Source of the DNA: Clostridiales bacterium
Lineage (GTDB): Bacteria; Bacillota; Clostridia; Oscillospirales; CAG-272
DNA length: 37,381 nt
Direction: 5' to 3'
Assembly (NCBI GenBank): GCA_022800625.1
Contig: JAAWQR010000026.1
Coordinates: 1 to 37,381, forward strand
Part shown: positions 1 through 8,408 of the stretch, in pieces
Position numbering within the stretch: the stretch's first letter is position 1
How the letters are laid out: each line of letters begins with the position of its first letter
Notes under the pieces: generated by a model
What the model was told of the DNA's origin: nothing
Database searches by the model: none
Seen by the model: the letters and a program-made list of their open reading frames with translations, nothing else
Position numbers and translations under genes: made by a program

Positions 1-50
1 TGCTTCGCTCAGCAGCCTTTCTCAGCACCGCTCTCCGCGACAGCTTTAAT

Positions 51-79
51 AGTATACCACTTTCTCCTCCACTTGTCAA
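51..79 (-). promoter_or_regulatory. Strong sigma-A promoter firing off the left edge
   Basis: On the minus strand TTGACA (79-74) and TATACT (56-51) are separated by exactly 17 bp. Transcription would start near 44 and run out of the window. The visible leader (44-1) is purine-rich, contains a GAGAGCGGTGCTGAGAAAGG stretch and has no start codon with a ribosome site. It could be the first part of a structured leader such as T-box stem I or of a stable RNA, but too little is visible to decide. Confidence 0.7.
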
Positions 80-319
80 TACCTTTTTTTAATCTTTTTG
101 CGTTTTTTTCGACTTTTTTTGTAATCTCATTTTTCCTACATTATTGTGGTGTGAATTTAAATATTTCAAAAACTTCACAGGCTGCAAAGTTTGAGATGAA
201 GCGACGGATTTTTTCTTCCAAAGTAATTCCAACACACATCTCAACATGGCACAGGTTAAAATTTGTTTACTTATTTTAATATCCCTCTCCGTATTTCTAA
301 CTTCTTTTTTCGCAGAGGA

Positions 320-348
320 TTGTAAATAGATATGTATTATGATAAAAT
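320..348 (+). promoter_or_regulatory. Possible promoter of the GHL6 hydrolase gene
   Basis: TTGTAA (320-325) and TAAAAT (343-348) are 17 bp apart, about 70 bp before the start codon at 422. The match is moderate. The rest of 80-319 is AT-rich; I see no gene, RNA or clear repeat in it. Confidence 0.4.
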
Positions 349-421
349 AAAGTAATTCAGGACGAAAAACCGGAACGAATGCAACAAGAAATTTTATATA
401 TTGCGATAGAGGATGAAAACT

Positions 422-2392
422 ATGAATTTCAGACAAGTACACCTCGATTTTCACACAAGTGAAAAAATCCCGGGAATAGGAAAAGAGTTTTCCAACGAAC
501 AGTTCAAGTCGGCATTAAAACTCGGTCACGTAAATTCGATAACTGTATTTTCAAAGTGCCACCACGGCTACTCATACCACCCGACTGAGGTCGGCAAAAT
601 ACACCCGAACTTAAAATTTGACCTGCTCGGCGAACAAATAAAGGCTGCGCATGAGATCGGCGTAAAAACTCCTGTATATCTTTCGGCGGGCTGGGACGTT
701 AAAATGGCGTGGACGCACCCCGAATGGCTGCTCCGACCGAAGGACGACACCGTTCACTTCGACGAGCCGGGCTATCATCTGATGTGCATGAACACGCCGT
801 ATCTCGACTACCTGACAGCACAGATTGAGGAAGCCGTCAAAAATTACGACTGCGATGAAATTTTCCTTGATATTGTAGGAATTCGCCCATGCCACTGCCG
901 CCGCTGTGTTTCGGACATGCTGTCTCTCGGATTTGATCCCTATAATGATGAGGACGTATACAAATTTGCGGAGCGTACATATCTCGAATATGCGCGCCGC
1001 GTCAGAGAGGCAGTTGACAAATATAAACCGGGACTTCCCGTATTCCACAACAGCGGACATGTCAGCCGCGGCAGACGCGATCTTGCATATCTCAACTCTC
1101 ACCTTGAGCTTGAATCTCTCCCGACCGGCGGCTGGGGATACGATCATTTTCCGCTCTCTGCAGGCTATGCGCGCACACTTGATACGGAGTATCTCGGAAT
1201 GACGGGAAAATTCCACACAACATGGGGAGAGTTCGGAGGATTTAAGCACCCGAACGCGCTGATTTACGAAACTGCGCTGAGCATTGCAAACGGTGCGAAA
1301 TGCTCTGTAGGAGACCAGCTTCACCCATGCGGAAAAATGGACATGGCAACATATGCTCTTATCGGAAAAGCCTATGCGGAGGTAGAAAAACGCGAGCCTT
1401 GGCTTGACGGAGTAAAATCCATAGCCGATATTGCTATGCTGTCTGCGGAAGCTGTCAGCAACTATTACGGAAAGCCGTTCGGACGCAAGGGCGGCTCGGA
1501 CGGAGACATTGATGCGGGTGCAGTTAGGATTTTACTTGAGGGAAAATATCTGTTTGACGTTGTGGACACCGAAGCGGAGCTTGATAAGTACAAGCTGTTG
1601 ATTCTTCCCGACAATATCCGCCTCGACGCACATCTGACAAAGAAGATAAATGATTTCGTAAAACGCGGCGGAAAAGTTTTAGCGAGCGGAACATCTGCAC
1701 TCAAGAATGAAAGCGACAGCTTTGCAATCGATCTCGGCGCTGACTACATCGGGAAAAGCAAATTTTCTCCGATATATATGAAGCCGCAGTTTGACTGCGA
1801 ATACGAGCCGAGCGCATTTGTCATGTACGCCGATTCGCATGATATCACGCAGAGGAGCAACGCGGATGTCATAATAATGAAGGAAAATCCGTATTTCAAT
1901 CGCACGGCGCTCACTTTTTCCTCACACCTGCATGCTCCGAACGATAAATCGCAAGAATATCCGCTCGGAACTATGAGTAAGTGCGGCGCATACATCGGCG
2001 CATCGCTGTTCACGGAATACGCGACAAATGCAAGTTTTATTACGAAAAAGGTGCTTCATGGCGTGATAGATATGCTGCTGGGAGACGCAAAAACACTGAA
2101 AACCACGCTCCCTGCACAGGGCGTTGTAACTCTAATGGATCAGGCGTCGGAGAGCAGACTTGTGCTTCACGCGTTGTATGCATCACCCGTAAAGAGAGGA
2201 CACGGAATTGAGGTAATTGAGGATATCGTGCCGCTATACGGCGTGAAATTTGAGCTGAGAACCGAGCGAGAGCCGAAAAAGGTATATGAAGCACCGAGCG
2301 GTGAGGCGATTCCGTTTGAATACATCGAGGGCATACTGAAGTTTTCAGCAGAAAAGGTCGACTGCCACTTCATGGCTGTAATAGATTATTGA
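422..2392 (+). CDS. GHL6-type glycoside hydrolase with beta-galactosidase trimerisation-like domain
   Basis: A cytoplasmic 656-aa protein without a signal peptide. The N-terminal two thirds read as a (beta/alpha)8 barrel of the hypothetical glycosyl hydrolase 6 (GHL6) group: an early VHLDFHTSE strand, a KCHHGYSYHP segment, an FLDIVGIRPCHCRRC segment with an Asp at a strand end, and an ELESLPTGGWGYDHFP segment. From about residue 330 it matches the class-I glutamine-amidotransferase-like trimerisation domain found beside GH42 and GHL6 barrels, including LLILPDNIRLD and VKRGGKVLASG. Substrate is unknown; such proteins are usually thought to act on oligosaccharides. The ATG at 422 is chosen over 413 because AGAGG at 408-412 sits 9 nt before it. 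The gene stands alone. Confidence 0.75.
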   Translation: MNFRQVHLDFHTSEKIPGIGKEFSNEQFKSALKLGHVNSITVFSKCHHGYSYHPTEVGKIHPNLKFDLLGEQIKAAHEIGVKTPVYLSAGWDVKMAWTHPEWLLRPKDDTVHFDEPGYHLMCMNTPYLDYLTAQIEEAVKNYDCDEIFLDIVGIRPCHCRRCVSDMLSLGFDPYNDEDVYKFAERTYLEYARRVREAVDKYKPGLPVFHNSGHVSRGRRDLAYLNSHLELESLPTGGWGYDHFPLSAGYARTLDTEYLGMTGKFHTTWGEFGGFKHPNALIYETALSIANGAKCSVGDQLHPCGKMDMATYALIGKAYAEVEKREPWLDGVKSIADIAMLSAEAVSNYYGKPFGRKGGSDGDIDAGAVRILLEGKYLFDVVDTEAELDKYKLLILPDNIRLDAHLTKKINDFVKRGGKVLASGTSALKNESDSFAIDLGADYIGKSKFSPIYMKPQFDCEYEPSAFVMYADSHDITQRSNADVIIMKENPYFNRTALTFSSHLHAPNDKSQEYPLGTMSKCGAYIGASLFTEYATNASFITKKVLHGVIDMLLGDAKTLKTTLPAQGVVTLMDQASESRLVLHALYASPVKRGHGIEVIEDIVPLYGVKFELRTEREPKKVYEAPSGEAIPFEYIEGILKFSAEKVDCHFMAVIDY

Positions 2393-2652
2393 AAGAAAGA
2401 GTAGAGAGGAAATATTTGTTTTTAAAGCATATTATTTACTTTTTATTTTAATTTTAGATATATTTAATTCATTTATAAGTGTTAATATTATTTTGGAGTA
2501 GTTAATATTATCTATTTACATTTGCTATAGCTTTGTTAAATTTACAAGAAACAGGTGAGTCCAATGCAGATTTAATTTACTAAATACCAAAAATTTAAAT
2601 AATAACAGCAAAAAAAGCAAAAGTATGTCAATTTTTATTGGAGGTTTCTAAA

Positions 2653-3894
2653 ATGAAAAAAATAATATCAATTTTTATCGCACTCACAATGATAACAGGA
2701 TTTGTATCAGTATGCGCTCACGCCGTCTATTTGGATAATAATACGACTCTCGTAAAAATCAACGGTATATCTACACCTCTCTCAAATGATGCGCTTGCAG
2801 AAGCCGTTGAAATTACGGAAGATGAAGCATCTGAAATTGCTGAATTATACATTCAGGACATTATTGCTATCGGAGATACTGAATGGACTGAAGCAACATC
2901 CGTTACTGATGTCGTAAGTATGTATAGTAATGATGACAATCCTGAAGTTACTGCATATACTGTTAATCTAAATCAAGGTTATGTGGTTGTTTCGGCTTAT
3001 CTTGATGCTACATCACTTATTCCGGAGTGGTCTGACAAAGCTGAACCGATATACGAAAATTTTGAAAACAGTGCTGATGAAAAGATTATATATCTCGGTG
3101 CTTACGAATATTATATAGATGCGGGAAATACAGCAATTTCACTACAAGGCGAAGCTGTTGAAAAAGACGAACTTTGCAATAATGTCGAAATTTCAAGAGA
3201 TATATCAAATATCCCGACTAAGATTTTGCAGAGCTGCGCTATCGGTTCATCAACAATATCTCCAAACTCAATTATAACAGATCCATTTGATGATGCAAAT
3301 AATAGTTATCCCGGACCATTTGTGTGCAAAGACTTTGTAAATAAGTGGGAAGATTACATGACATATTATACAACAGGTTCTGGATTAAATTTAGGATGGG
3401 ATATGTGTTGTACTCCTGTAGCTATTACTAATATCCTAATGTCTTATAGAAATAAACGTCCTTCCACAACGCCTTTGCCTTCTGCTGACAATCTTTTTAC
3501 GAGTATAGCTCAATATGGTTTTAATAAAGGATACTATAAACCATCAGAAGGAGGAACATTTACTGTAAGTCAGCCATACTATCTTCTCGAGTCAATGCAT
3601 AACAATTCGATAGACGGAAATGTTGTAGGACTGATCGATACGACTTACACTAATATAAAGTCACATTTAAATGACGGAAAATTGTTGCTTATCTCACTTC
3701 AAAAACATGGGACTTATGGAAATCATAGCGTTGTATGTTTTGCCTACACAAGACTTTACAGTTCAAATGCAGACAGGTATATTGTTTATATGAAGGTAGC
3801 TGACGGATGGTATACATCAGCAAGATATATTGATCTATTAACTGCAAATGACGCTTACGGCGGACAATTCACATTTGCTGATCTATGGGGGTAA
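2653..3894 (+). CDS. Secreted papain-like cysteine peptidase (streptopain C10 / C39-like) with propeptide
   Basis: A 413-aa exported protein. Residues 1-25 form a signal peptide (Lys-Lys, then a hydrophobic stretch ending in CAHA). Residues about 30-190 look like a streptopain-type propeptide, with the typical GYVVVSA strand. The catalytic part has a Cys in DMCCTPVAITN (C253 best fits the nucleophile position), a His in GNHSVVCFAY (H358) and a later VADGW segment, the Cys-His order of C10 and C39-like peptidases. The start is placed at 2653 because GGAGG at 2640-2644 lies 8 nt upstream; the longer reading would swallow that ribosome site. The SLH protein follows after only 5 nt, so the two are probably co-transcribed cell-surface products. 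The exact peptidase family is uncertain. Confidence 0.7.
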   Translation: MKKIISIFIALTMITGFVSVCAHAVYLDNNTTLVKINGISTPLSNDALAEAVEITEDEASEIAELYIQDIIAIGDTEWTEATSVTDVVSMYSNDDNPEVTAYTVNLNQGYVVVSAYLDATSLIPEWSDKAEPIYENFENSADEKIIYLGAYEYYIDAGNTAISLQGEAVEKDELCNNVEISRDISNIPTKILQSCAIGSSTISPNSIITDPFDDANNSYPGPFVCKDFVNKWEDYMTYYTTGSGLNLGWDMCCTPVAITNILMSYRNKRPSTTPLPSADNLFTSIAQYGFNKGYYKPSEGGTFTVSQPYYLLESMHNNSIDGNVVGLIDTTYTNIKSHLNDGKLLLISLQKHGTYGNHSVVCFAYTRLYSSNADRYIVYMKVADGWYTSARYIDLLTANDAYGGQFTFADLWG

Positions 3895-3899
3895 ATAAT

Positions 3900-5006
3900 A
3901 TGAAAACAAAACTGACAAAAAGAATAATTTCTGCGGCGCTTACGGCTTCAATTGCCGTATTGGGAAGCGCACAGGTATCAGCCGTGAAAATTTATGATGA
4001 CATTGAAAATCTCCAATACGAACTTTGCACATTTGTTACCGGTTCGCGTTATTATGACGATGTTTCGGAAGACGACTGGTTCGACACCGACATCGGCCAC
4101 GTAAGCGATAATTTCAGAGGTTTGATGATCGGCAAGGGGGAGCGTATATTCGCACCGAACGATAAACTTACACGCGCTGAGTTTGCAACAATAATGTACA
4201 GACTTGAGCACGGTGCAGCATCGAGTGCCGAAAAGAGCGCGGCATCGGATTTCCCCGATGTTGAGAAAGATTCATGGTATTCGGGATATGTCGTTTGGGC
4301 TGAGAAAAACGGCATAGTAAAAGGCTATCCCGAATCAACAGGCGGTGTATACTATCCTGCTCATTTCGCTCCTGACGGAGCAATCCGCCGTAGTCATATA
4401 GCTTTGATGATATACAGATATTTGGTCAACCGCGAAATTACACTGCCCGACGTTGACGATCCTGCCGCTCCTTTCGACAGTCCGCATGACATAGACCCTT
4501 ACATGACCGACGAGGAACGCAAAGCTATAGACGCTCTCCGTCTCGCGGGAATAGTAAGAGGCAATGAACACGGATATTTTGAACCGTATGAAACCGCCAC
4601 AAGAGCGGAGGTTGCCGCAATGATCGTACGTCTCGACGACGCTATAAATTATAAATTGGATGTTGATTTTAACGCATCGGACGTTGCCAAAGTCACCGTA
4701 GAATGTTCCGGCACTGAGGAAGGGCGCATAGAAGTAACAGACCGTTCGGATATTGAAAAGATAACCTCAGCATTTAAATCTGTAACACCCGATACGATAA
4801 TTGAGTCTCACACGAGCATATTATTCCCGATGGGCATAAAATACACGTTTGAGTCTGCATCGGGCGACGTGCTACTCGATATCAGAGTATCAACGGCGTA
4901 CGGAAAAGCATATATTTACGAGTCCTGCGGACGCGCGCTCAGAGTGAATTTTGCTCTTAATCCCATAGACGGAACAAACGTTAAATTCACTTATATAACC
5001 GTATAG
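3900..5006 (+). CDS. Secreted protein with three SLH domains
   Basis: A 368-aa exported protein. A signal peptide (MKTKLTKRII start, cleavage likely after AQVSA) is followed by three S-layer homology repeats at about residues 40-95, 105-175 and 195-240. Each has the family hallmarks: FPDVEKDSWY, an internal G(I/L)V.G segment, F.P...TRAE and a closing AAMIVR-like helix. SLH domains bind pyruvylated secondary cell-wall polymer and anchor proteins to the cell surface. The C-terminal 120 residues are a beta-rich domain I do not recognise. GGGGG (3887-3891) lies 8 nt before the chosen ATG. Its position directly behind the secreted peptidase suggests a shared surface role (inference). Confidence 0.85.
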   Translation: MKTKLTKRIISAALTASIAVLGSAQVSAVKIYDDIENLQYELCTFVTGSRYYDDVSEDDWFDTDIGHVSDNFRGLMIGKGERIFAPNDKLTRAEFATIMYRLEHGAASSAEKSAASDFPDVEKDSWYSGYVVWAEKNGIVKGYPESTGGVYYPAHFAPDGAIRRSHIALMIYRYLVNREITLPDVDDPAAPFDSPHDIDPYMTDEERKAIDALRLAGIVRGNEHGYFEPYETATRAEVAAMIVRLDDAINYKLDVDFNASDVAKVTVECSGTEEGRIEVTDRSDIEKITSAFKSVTPDTIIESHTSILFPMGIKYTFESASGDVLLDIRVSTAYGKAYIYESCGRALRVNFALNPIDGTNVKFTYITV

Positions 5007-5011
5007 TAAAA

Positions 5012-5053
5012 AACAACAGCGTGTCGGGTTCACCCGACACGCTGTTGTTTTTT
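5012..5053. terminator. Bidirectional intrinsic terminator
   Basis: A near-perfect hairpin: arm 5012-5029, loop TC, matching arm 5032-5049, closed by GTGTCGGG/CCCGACAC. It is followed by a T-run on the plus strand and preceded by an A-run (5008-5013) that gives a T-run on the minus strand. It sits between the convergent SLH gene and ABC permease gene, so it can end both transcripts. Confidence 0.95.
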
Positions 5054-5073
5054 TATTGTCTACCAGTCAAATT

Positions 5074-5943
5074 TTATTCAAGATTCAGCTTATTCTTAAG
5101 AACATAGCGAGTAATGATGTAGAATGCCGCAGCGCTTACCGCGGCAAGCAGTATACTTTCAAGCACTATTACATGAGCACCTGATACGCTTAATATCTCT
5201 TTAACGAATACCGAAAAATCTTCAAATGTTTCAATTTCCATTTCGGCTGTTGCTTCAATACTGTCAATATTGAAATTGCCTATAAAGAACATTGTAACAA
5301 GCGTAACTATATTGCGTACTATCGTAAGTATGATGCTGATGATAAAATACCATGCGACAGACATACCGACCTTGCTCTTTCTCGCACACTGACCGAGAGC
5401 CATTGAAGCATAAGGCATAAGTATCGACTGCAAAAGAGATACAAGCATAAACACTGCCATTTCAATAATGATGAGCGTGACTGTTGAAGGTCCGAGTATT
5501 TCTCCGAATGCCTTAATATATCTCCAGCTTTCCTGCAAAAATTCAGTAAAATCAGGTGATGAGCTTGCTGCGATCAGAACAGATCCGATAACAACTATAG
5601 CTGAAATTATCATAAAGATCATACTGCACACGGTCTTTGTGATAATATGCGACGATGGCTTCACTGGAAGCGTCATGCTGAGATATCCCTCGGAAGATAG
5701 CAAATGTTTATAGAAACGTACGATTATCATTGCATAACTTACAAAGAAAACCGCTATAATCGAGATCACAAAAAACATCAGGAGCAGGACGCTGAACATC
5801 TCAAACACACTGTTATCAATAAATTTATCCTGAATAAAGTAAGTCAGGCGAAGAACGAGCGACAGCGCAAGACAGATCAGATTTACGGGGACGAGCATTC
5901 TTGCAAGAGCCGACAGCTCATGCTTATATAATTTCTTTACCAT
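5074..5943 (-). CDS. ABC-type multidrug/peptide transporter permease (YtrC/ABC-2-like)
   Basis: A 289-aa integral membrane protein with about six hydrophobic helices: roughly residues 15-37, 48-75, 100-127, 150-180, 195-220 and 258-280. The spacing is that of ABC-2-type permeases that pair with a separate ATPase. Its start overlaps the end of the ATPase gene by 7 nt, so the two are translationally coupled. In the YtrA-type arrangement (GntR repressor, ATPase, permease) these systems respond to cell-wall-active antibiotics; that role is inferred from context. No substrate can be assigned. The gene ends at the shared terminator at 5012-5053. Confidence 0.75.
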   Translation of the reverse strand: MVKKLYKHELSALARMLVPVNLICLALSLVLRLTYFIQDKFIDNSVFEMFSVLLLMFFVISIIAVFFVSYAMIIVRFYKHLLSSEGYLSMTLPVKPSSHIITKTVCSMIFMIISAIVVIGSVLIAASSSPDFTEFLQESWRYIKAFGEILGPSTVTLIIIEMAVFMLVSLLQSILMPYASMALGQCARKSKVGMSVAWYFIISIILTIVRNIVTLVTMFFIGNFNIDSIEATAEMEIETFEDFSVFVKEILSVSGAHVIVLESILLAAVSAAAFYIITRYVLKNKLNLE

Positions 5944-6644
5944 TTGTATACCTCCCTGAACAGTGCGTCAACACTCTTTCCTTCGGTTTCGCGGATTTCT
6001 TCAGCGCTTCTGTACATTTCAAGCTTTCCGTTTTTGATAAATATTACATCATTCAAAACAGATTCAATATCGGCAATCAAATGAGTTGATATTATAACCG
6101 TTGAATTCTCCGCATAATTTGAAATTATCGTATTAAGAATATAATCTCTCGTTGCGGGATCGACGCCTGCGATCGGCTCATCAAGCAAATAAAGCTTTGC
6201 CTCACGGCTCATTGTGAGGATAAGCGCAATTTTTTCGCGATTGCCTTTCGACAGCGTTTTTATCTTGCTCTTTAATTTGATTCCGAGCGCGGAGGTCATA
6301 TCCTCTGCTTTATCTCTCCTGAAATCTTCAAAAAAGTCGCTGTAGTAACCGAACGCCTGATCCACCGTCATCCAAGACGGAAGAAAATCACGGTCGGAAA
6401 GGTACGACACAATCTTTTTTGTCTCTACACCCGGAGCTTTGCCGTCAATAAGTATTTCTCCGTCAGTCGGTGTAAGAAGTCCGTTTGCAAGCTTTATGAA
6501 TGTAGTTTTTCCGCTTCCGTTTGGACCGAGCAAGCCGACGATCCGTCCTCTGCAAATTCCGATATTCAGCTTGTCAAGCGCAGTAAATCCCGCCATATAG
6601 CTTTTGGTGAGATCACGTGCTTCAAGAATAAAGTTTTGTTCCAT
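5937..6644 (-). CDS. ABC transporter ATP-binding protein
   Basis: A 235-aa ATPase subunit. It has a Walker A motif GPNGSGKTT near residue 40, an atypical signature LSKGNREKIAL (KG in place of SGGQ), a Walker B with LYLLDEPIAGVDP, and a switch His in IISTHLI. It belongs to the CcmA/YtrB-like group. The start codon immediately follows the stop of the GntR gene, with AAGGAG a few bases upstream, and its end overlaps the permease start by 7 nt. Together with the permease it should energise export or sensing of a membrane-active compound. Confidence 0.9.
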   Translation of the reverse strand: MEQNFILEARDLTKSYMAGFTALDKLNIGICRGRIVGLLGPNGSGKTTFIKLANGLLTPTDGEILIDGKAPGVETKKIVSYLSDRDFLPSWMTVDQAFGYYSDFFEDFRRDKAEDMTSALGIKLKSKIKTLSKGNREKIALILTMSREAKLYLLDEPIAGVDPATRDYILNTIISNYAENSTVIISTHLIADIESVLNDVIFIKNGKLEMYRSAEEIRETEGKSVDALFREVYKW

Positions 6645-7040
6645 TTAATTTGCTCCTTTCGCATTTCCTTCTGTCTCAGAATTAAGAATTTTTTGAAGGC
6701 TATTTAAAATTTCCCCGTTGTCAAGACCGATTTCTCTCATCTCCCGAATAAATTTCAAACATATACCCTCCGATATTTCAAGAGAGAGACGATCCCGTCC
6801 CGCCGTGTCGATACACACGTATCTGCCGTCTCCGCGCCTCGTCTCAAGTATTCCGTCATATTCAAGCATTACCATTGCTTTCTGAACGGTATTTGGATTT
6901 ACTCCGATATCCGTTGCCAGATCCCTGACGGACGGAAATCTGGAATCAGGCGGATAAACTCCCAATGCAATATCTGTCTTGAGCTTTTCATAGATCTGCC
7001 TGAAGATCGGCTTAGAATTTGTGAATTCCCATCCATTCAA
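6645..7040 (-). CDS. GntR-family repressor, YtrA subfamily
   Basis: A 131-aa regulator with an N-terminal winged helix-turn-helix: PIFRQIYEKLKTDIALGVYPPDSRFPSVR.. then VNPNTVQKAMVMLE, the classical GntR recognition helix. A short C-terminal dimerisation tail follows, the size of YtrA proteins rather than the larger FadR or HutC types. The start is a TTG codon (7040-7038) preceded by AGGAGG about 12 nt upstream; the in-line ATG nearby is out of frame. It is the first gene of a three-gene operon with an ABC ATPase and permease, and it probably represses its own promoter through the operator at 7072-7091. Confidence 0.9.
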   Translation of the reverse strand: MNGWEFTNSKPIFRQIYEKLKTDIALGVYPPDSRFPSVRDLATDIGVNPNTVQKAMVMLEYDGILETRRGDGRYVCIDTAGRDRLSLEISEGICLKFIREMREIGLDNGEILNSLQKILNSETEGNAKGAN

Positions 7041-7071
7041 TTACATCACTCTCCTCCTTTAAGTGTATCGC

Positions 7072-7120
7072 TGTATTGTGGATATAATACAATAATACAC
7101 CACTTTCAGAGTTTTGTCAA
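7072..7120 (-). promoter_or_regulatory. Promoter and putative GntR operator of the YtrA-type operon
   Basis: On the minus strand TTGACA (7120-7115), a 17-bp spacer and TATTAT (7097-7092) form a near-consensus promoter. Immediately downstream, over the expected start point, lies the inverted repeat TGTATT-N8-AATACA (7072-7091). A dyad at this place, in front of a GntR-type gene, is the expected layout of an autoregulatory operator. Confidence 0.8.
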
Positions 7121-7313
7121 TAGTTTTCTGAAAGAAAATTAAATTTTCCGATTCAAAGCACTTTTTATCGTGCTTTGAGGCATTCCACTCATCTTAATTT
7201 TCTGAGAAAATGACTGAATACAAAAGCACATTTACTCCCTTTTACTTTTCGTATTGATGAAAGTCCGTTTTTTAGTTCTTTGTCAGAATAACTATGCGGA
7301 CAATTACTTGTAA

Positions 7314-8174
7314 CTACTCGACAAACTGCAATTTATTTGTTTTTTTGTTCCCTAAATAATAAATTATCAACACAAAAGCAAAGGATATAAGCTGGGCAAT
7401 CATAATTCGGACAATTTGTAATTCGTCTGCGCCCGTTAAAGAAATAACATGCAACATATTTGTAGCAATGGTATTATTGAATAGATGGTCTCCAAGTCCT
7501 ACCCAAATATTTCCTGTCATGCGGTAAAGAAGTCCCCATTTAACCCCCATAATTCCGGAAAGTATAATATAGCCGATAACCATAAGAACCATTGCCGCAA
7601 ATGACATTTCACCATTTATATAACTTCTGATTGGCATTACAATGTGCCAAATACCAAATAAAAATGCAGCAATAAAATTCGCTGTCATAAATGACTTTGT
7701 TTCAGCGAGCGTTTTAATAAACAGTCCGCGAAAAATACCTTCCTCCATCCATACATTGACGATATTGAAGAATGCGCATAACACAAAGAAAACAAAATCT
7801 GTATTTTTTACTTGAGAACCATTTAATGAAAAACTGCTGATATATATTTCAAAATGTGCAGAATTGCCTTGCATAGTTAAAATCGCTAATTCTAACCCGT
7901 ATGAAACAGCAAAGCAAACGCTTCCCAATAACAAACCTTTCAAAGTACTGCTTACAAAGCACTTCCTTTGAAATCCAATATCACCCCATGTAAAATGTAA
8001 CCTTTTTAATATTACTGCTAAAATAATAATTCCAATAGCTTTGTGTAGTATATTTTCTCCAATAGCCGTATTGTCTGTTCCAATTAAAAAATACTCAACA
8101 AACCTTACAGCCAAACAAAGGGTGAATATTGCAATGCACAAATTATTTGGTTTGCATTTTATGTTTCTTCCCAT
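7314..8174 (-). CDS. CPBP-family intramembrane glutamic metalloprotease
   Basis: A 286-aa membrane protein with about eight hydrophobic helices. It carries the CPBP (Abi/CAAX protease) core: EEGIFR (E144, E145, R149), then FGIWH with H177, and a later GDHLFNN segment. This family includes Rce1-like prenyl-protein proteases and bacteriocin self-immunity or maturation proteins. No bacteriocin gene is adjacent, so the substrate is unknown. AGAGG sits 7 nt before the ATG. The gene appears monocistronic. The 273-bp gap to the GntR gene holds that operon's promoter and a hairpin (CAAAGCAC-N8-GTGCTTTG, 7154-7177) lacking a clear T-run. Confidence 0.85.
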   Translation of the reverse strand: MGRNIKCKPNNLCIAIFTLCLAVRFVEYFLIGTDNTAIGENILHKAIGIIILAVILKRLHFTWGDIGFQRKCFVSSTLKGLLLGSVCFAVSYGLELAILTMQGNSAHFEIYISSFSLNGSQVKNTDFVFFVLCAFFNIVNVWMEEGIFRGLFIKTLAETKSFMTANFIAAFLFGIWHIVMPIRSYINGEMSFAAMVLMVIGYIILSGIMGVKWGLLYRMTGNIWVGLGDHLFNNTIATNMLHVISLTGADELQIVRIMIAQLISFAFVLIIYYLGNKKTNKLQFVE

Positions 8175-8311
8175 ATAGTTACCTCTTATACATTCCTATT
8201 TACCGCTTAAATTATAGCATAGATAATTTTCAGCTTCAATCTATGATTCGTTAAATTGCCGGAGTTTTGAGACAACAACACGAAGGATATAAGGGATCAT
8301 ATTATCACCCG

Positions 8312-8340
8312 TTGACTTTTTCATCTGTTTGCGATATAAT
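8312..8340 (+). promoter_or_regulatory. Sigma-A promoter of hslO
   Basis: TTGACT (8312-8317), 17 bp, then TATAAT (8335-8340), about 70 bp upstream of the hslO start. Confidence 0.8.
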
Positions 8341-8408
8341 TTTAATAGTATATAGCCATACGATATATAAAACACACGAATATTTCAAAAGAAAGGCTGT
8401 TTCATTTG

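Noticed and set aside
73-454. Short open frames on both strands near the left edge
   Set aside because: They cover a promoter and AT-rich DNA, lack ribosome sites and show no domain.
7154-7177. Hairpin CAAAGCAC-N8-GTGCTTTG as terminator of the CPBP gene
   Set aside because: It has no T-run in either direction and lies about 140 bp after the stop codon; function undecided.
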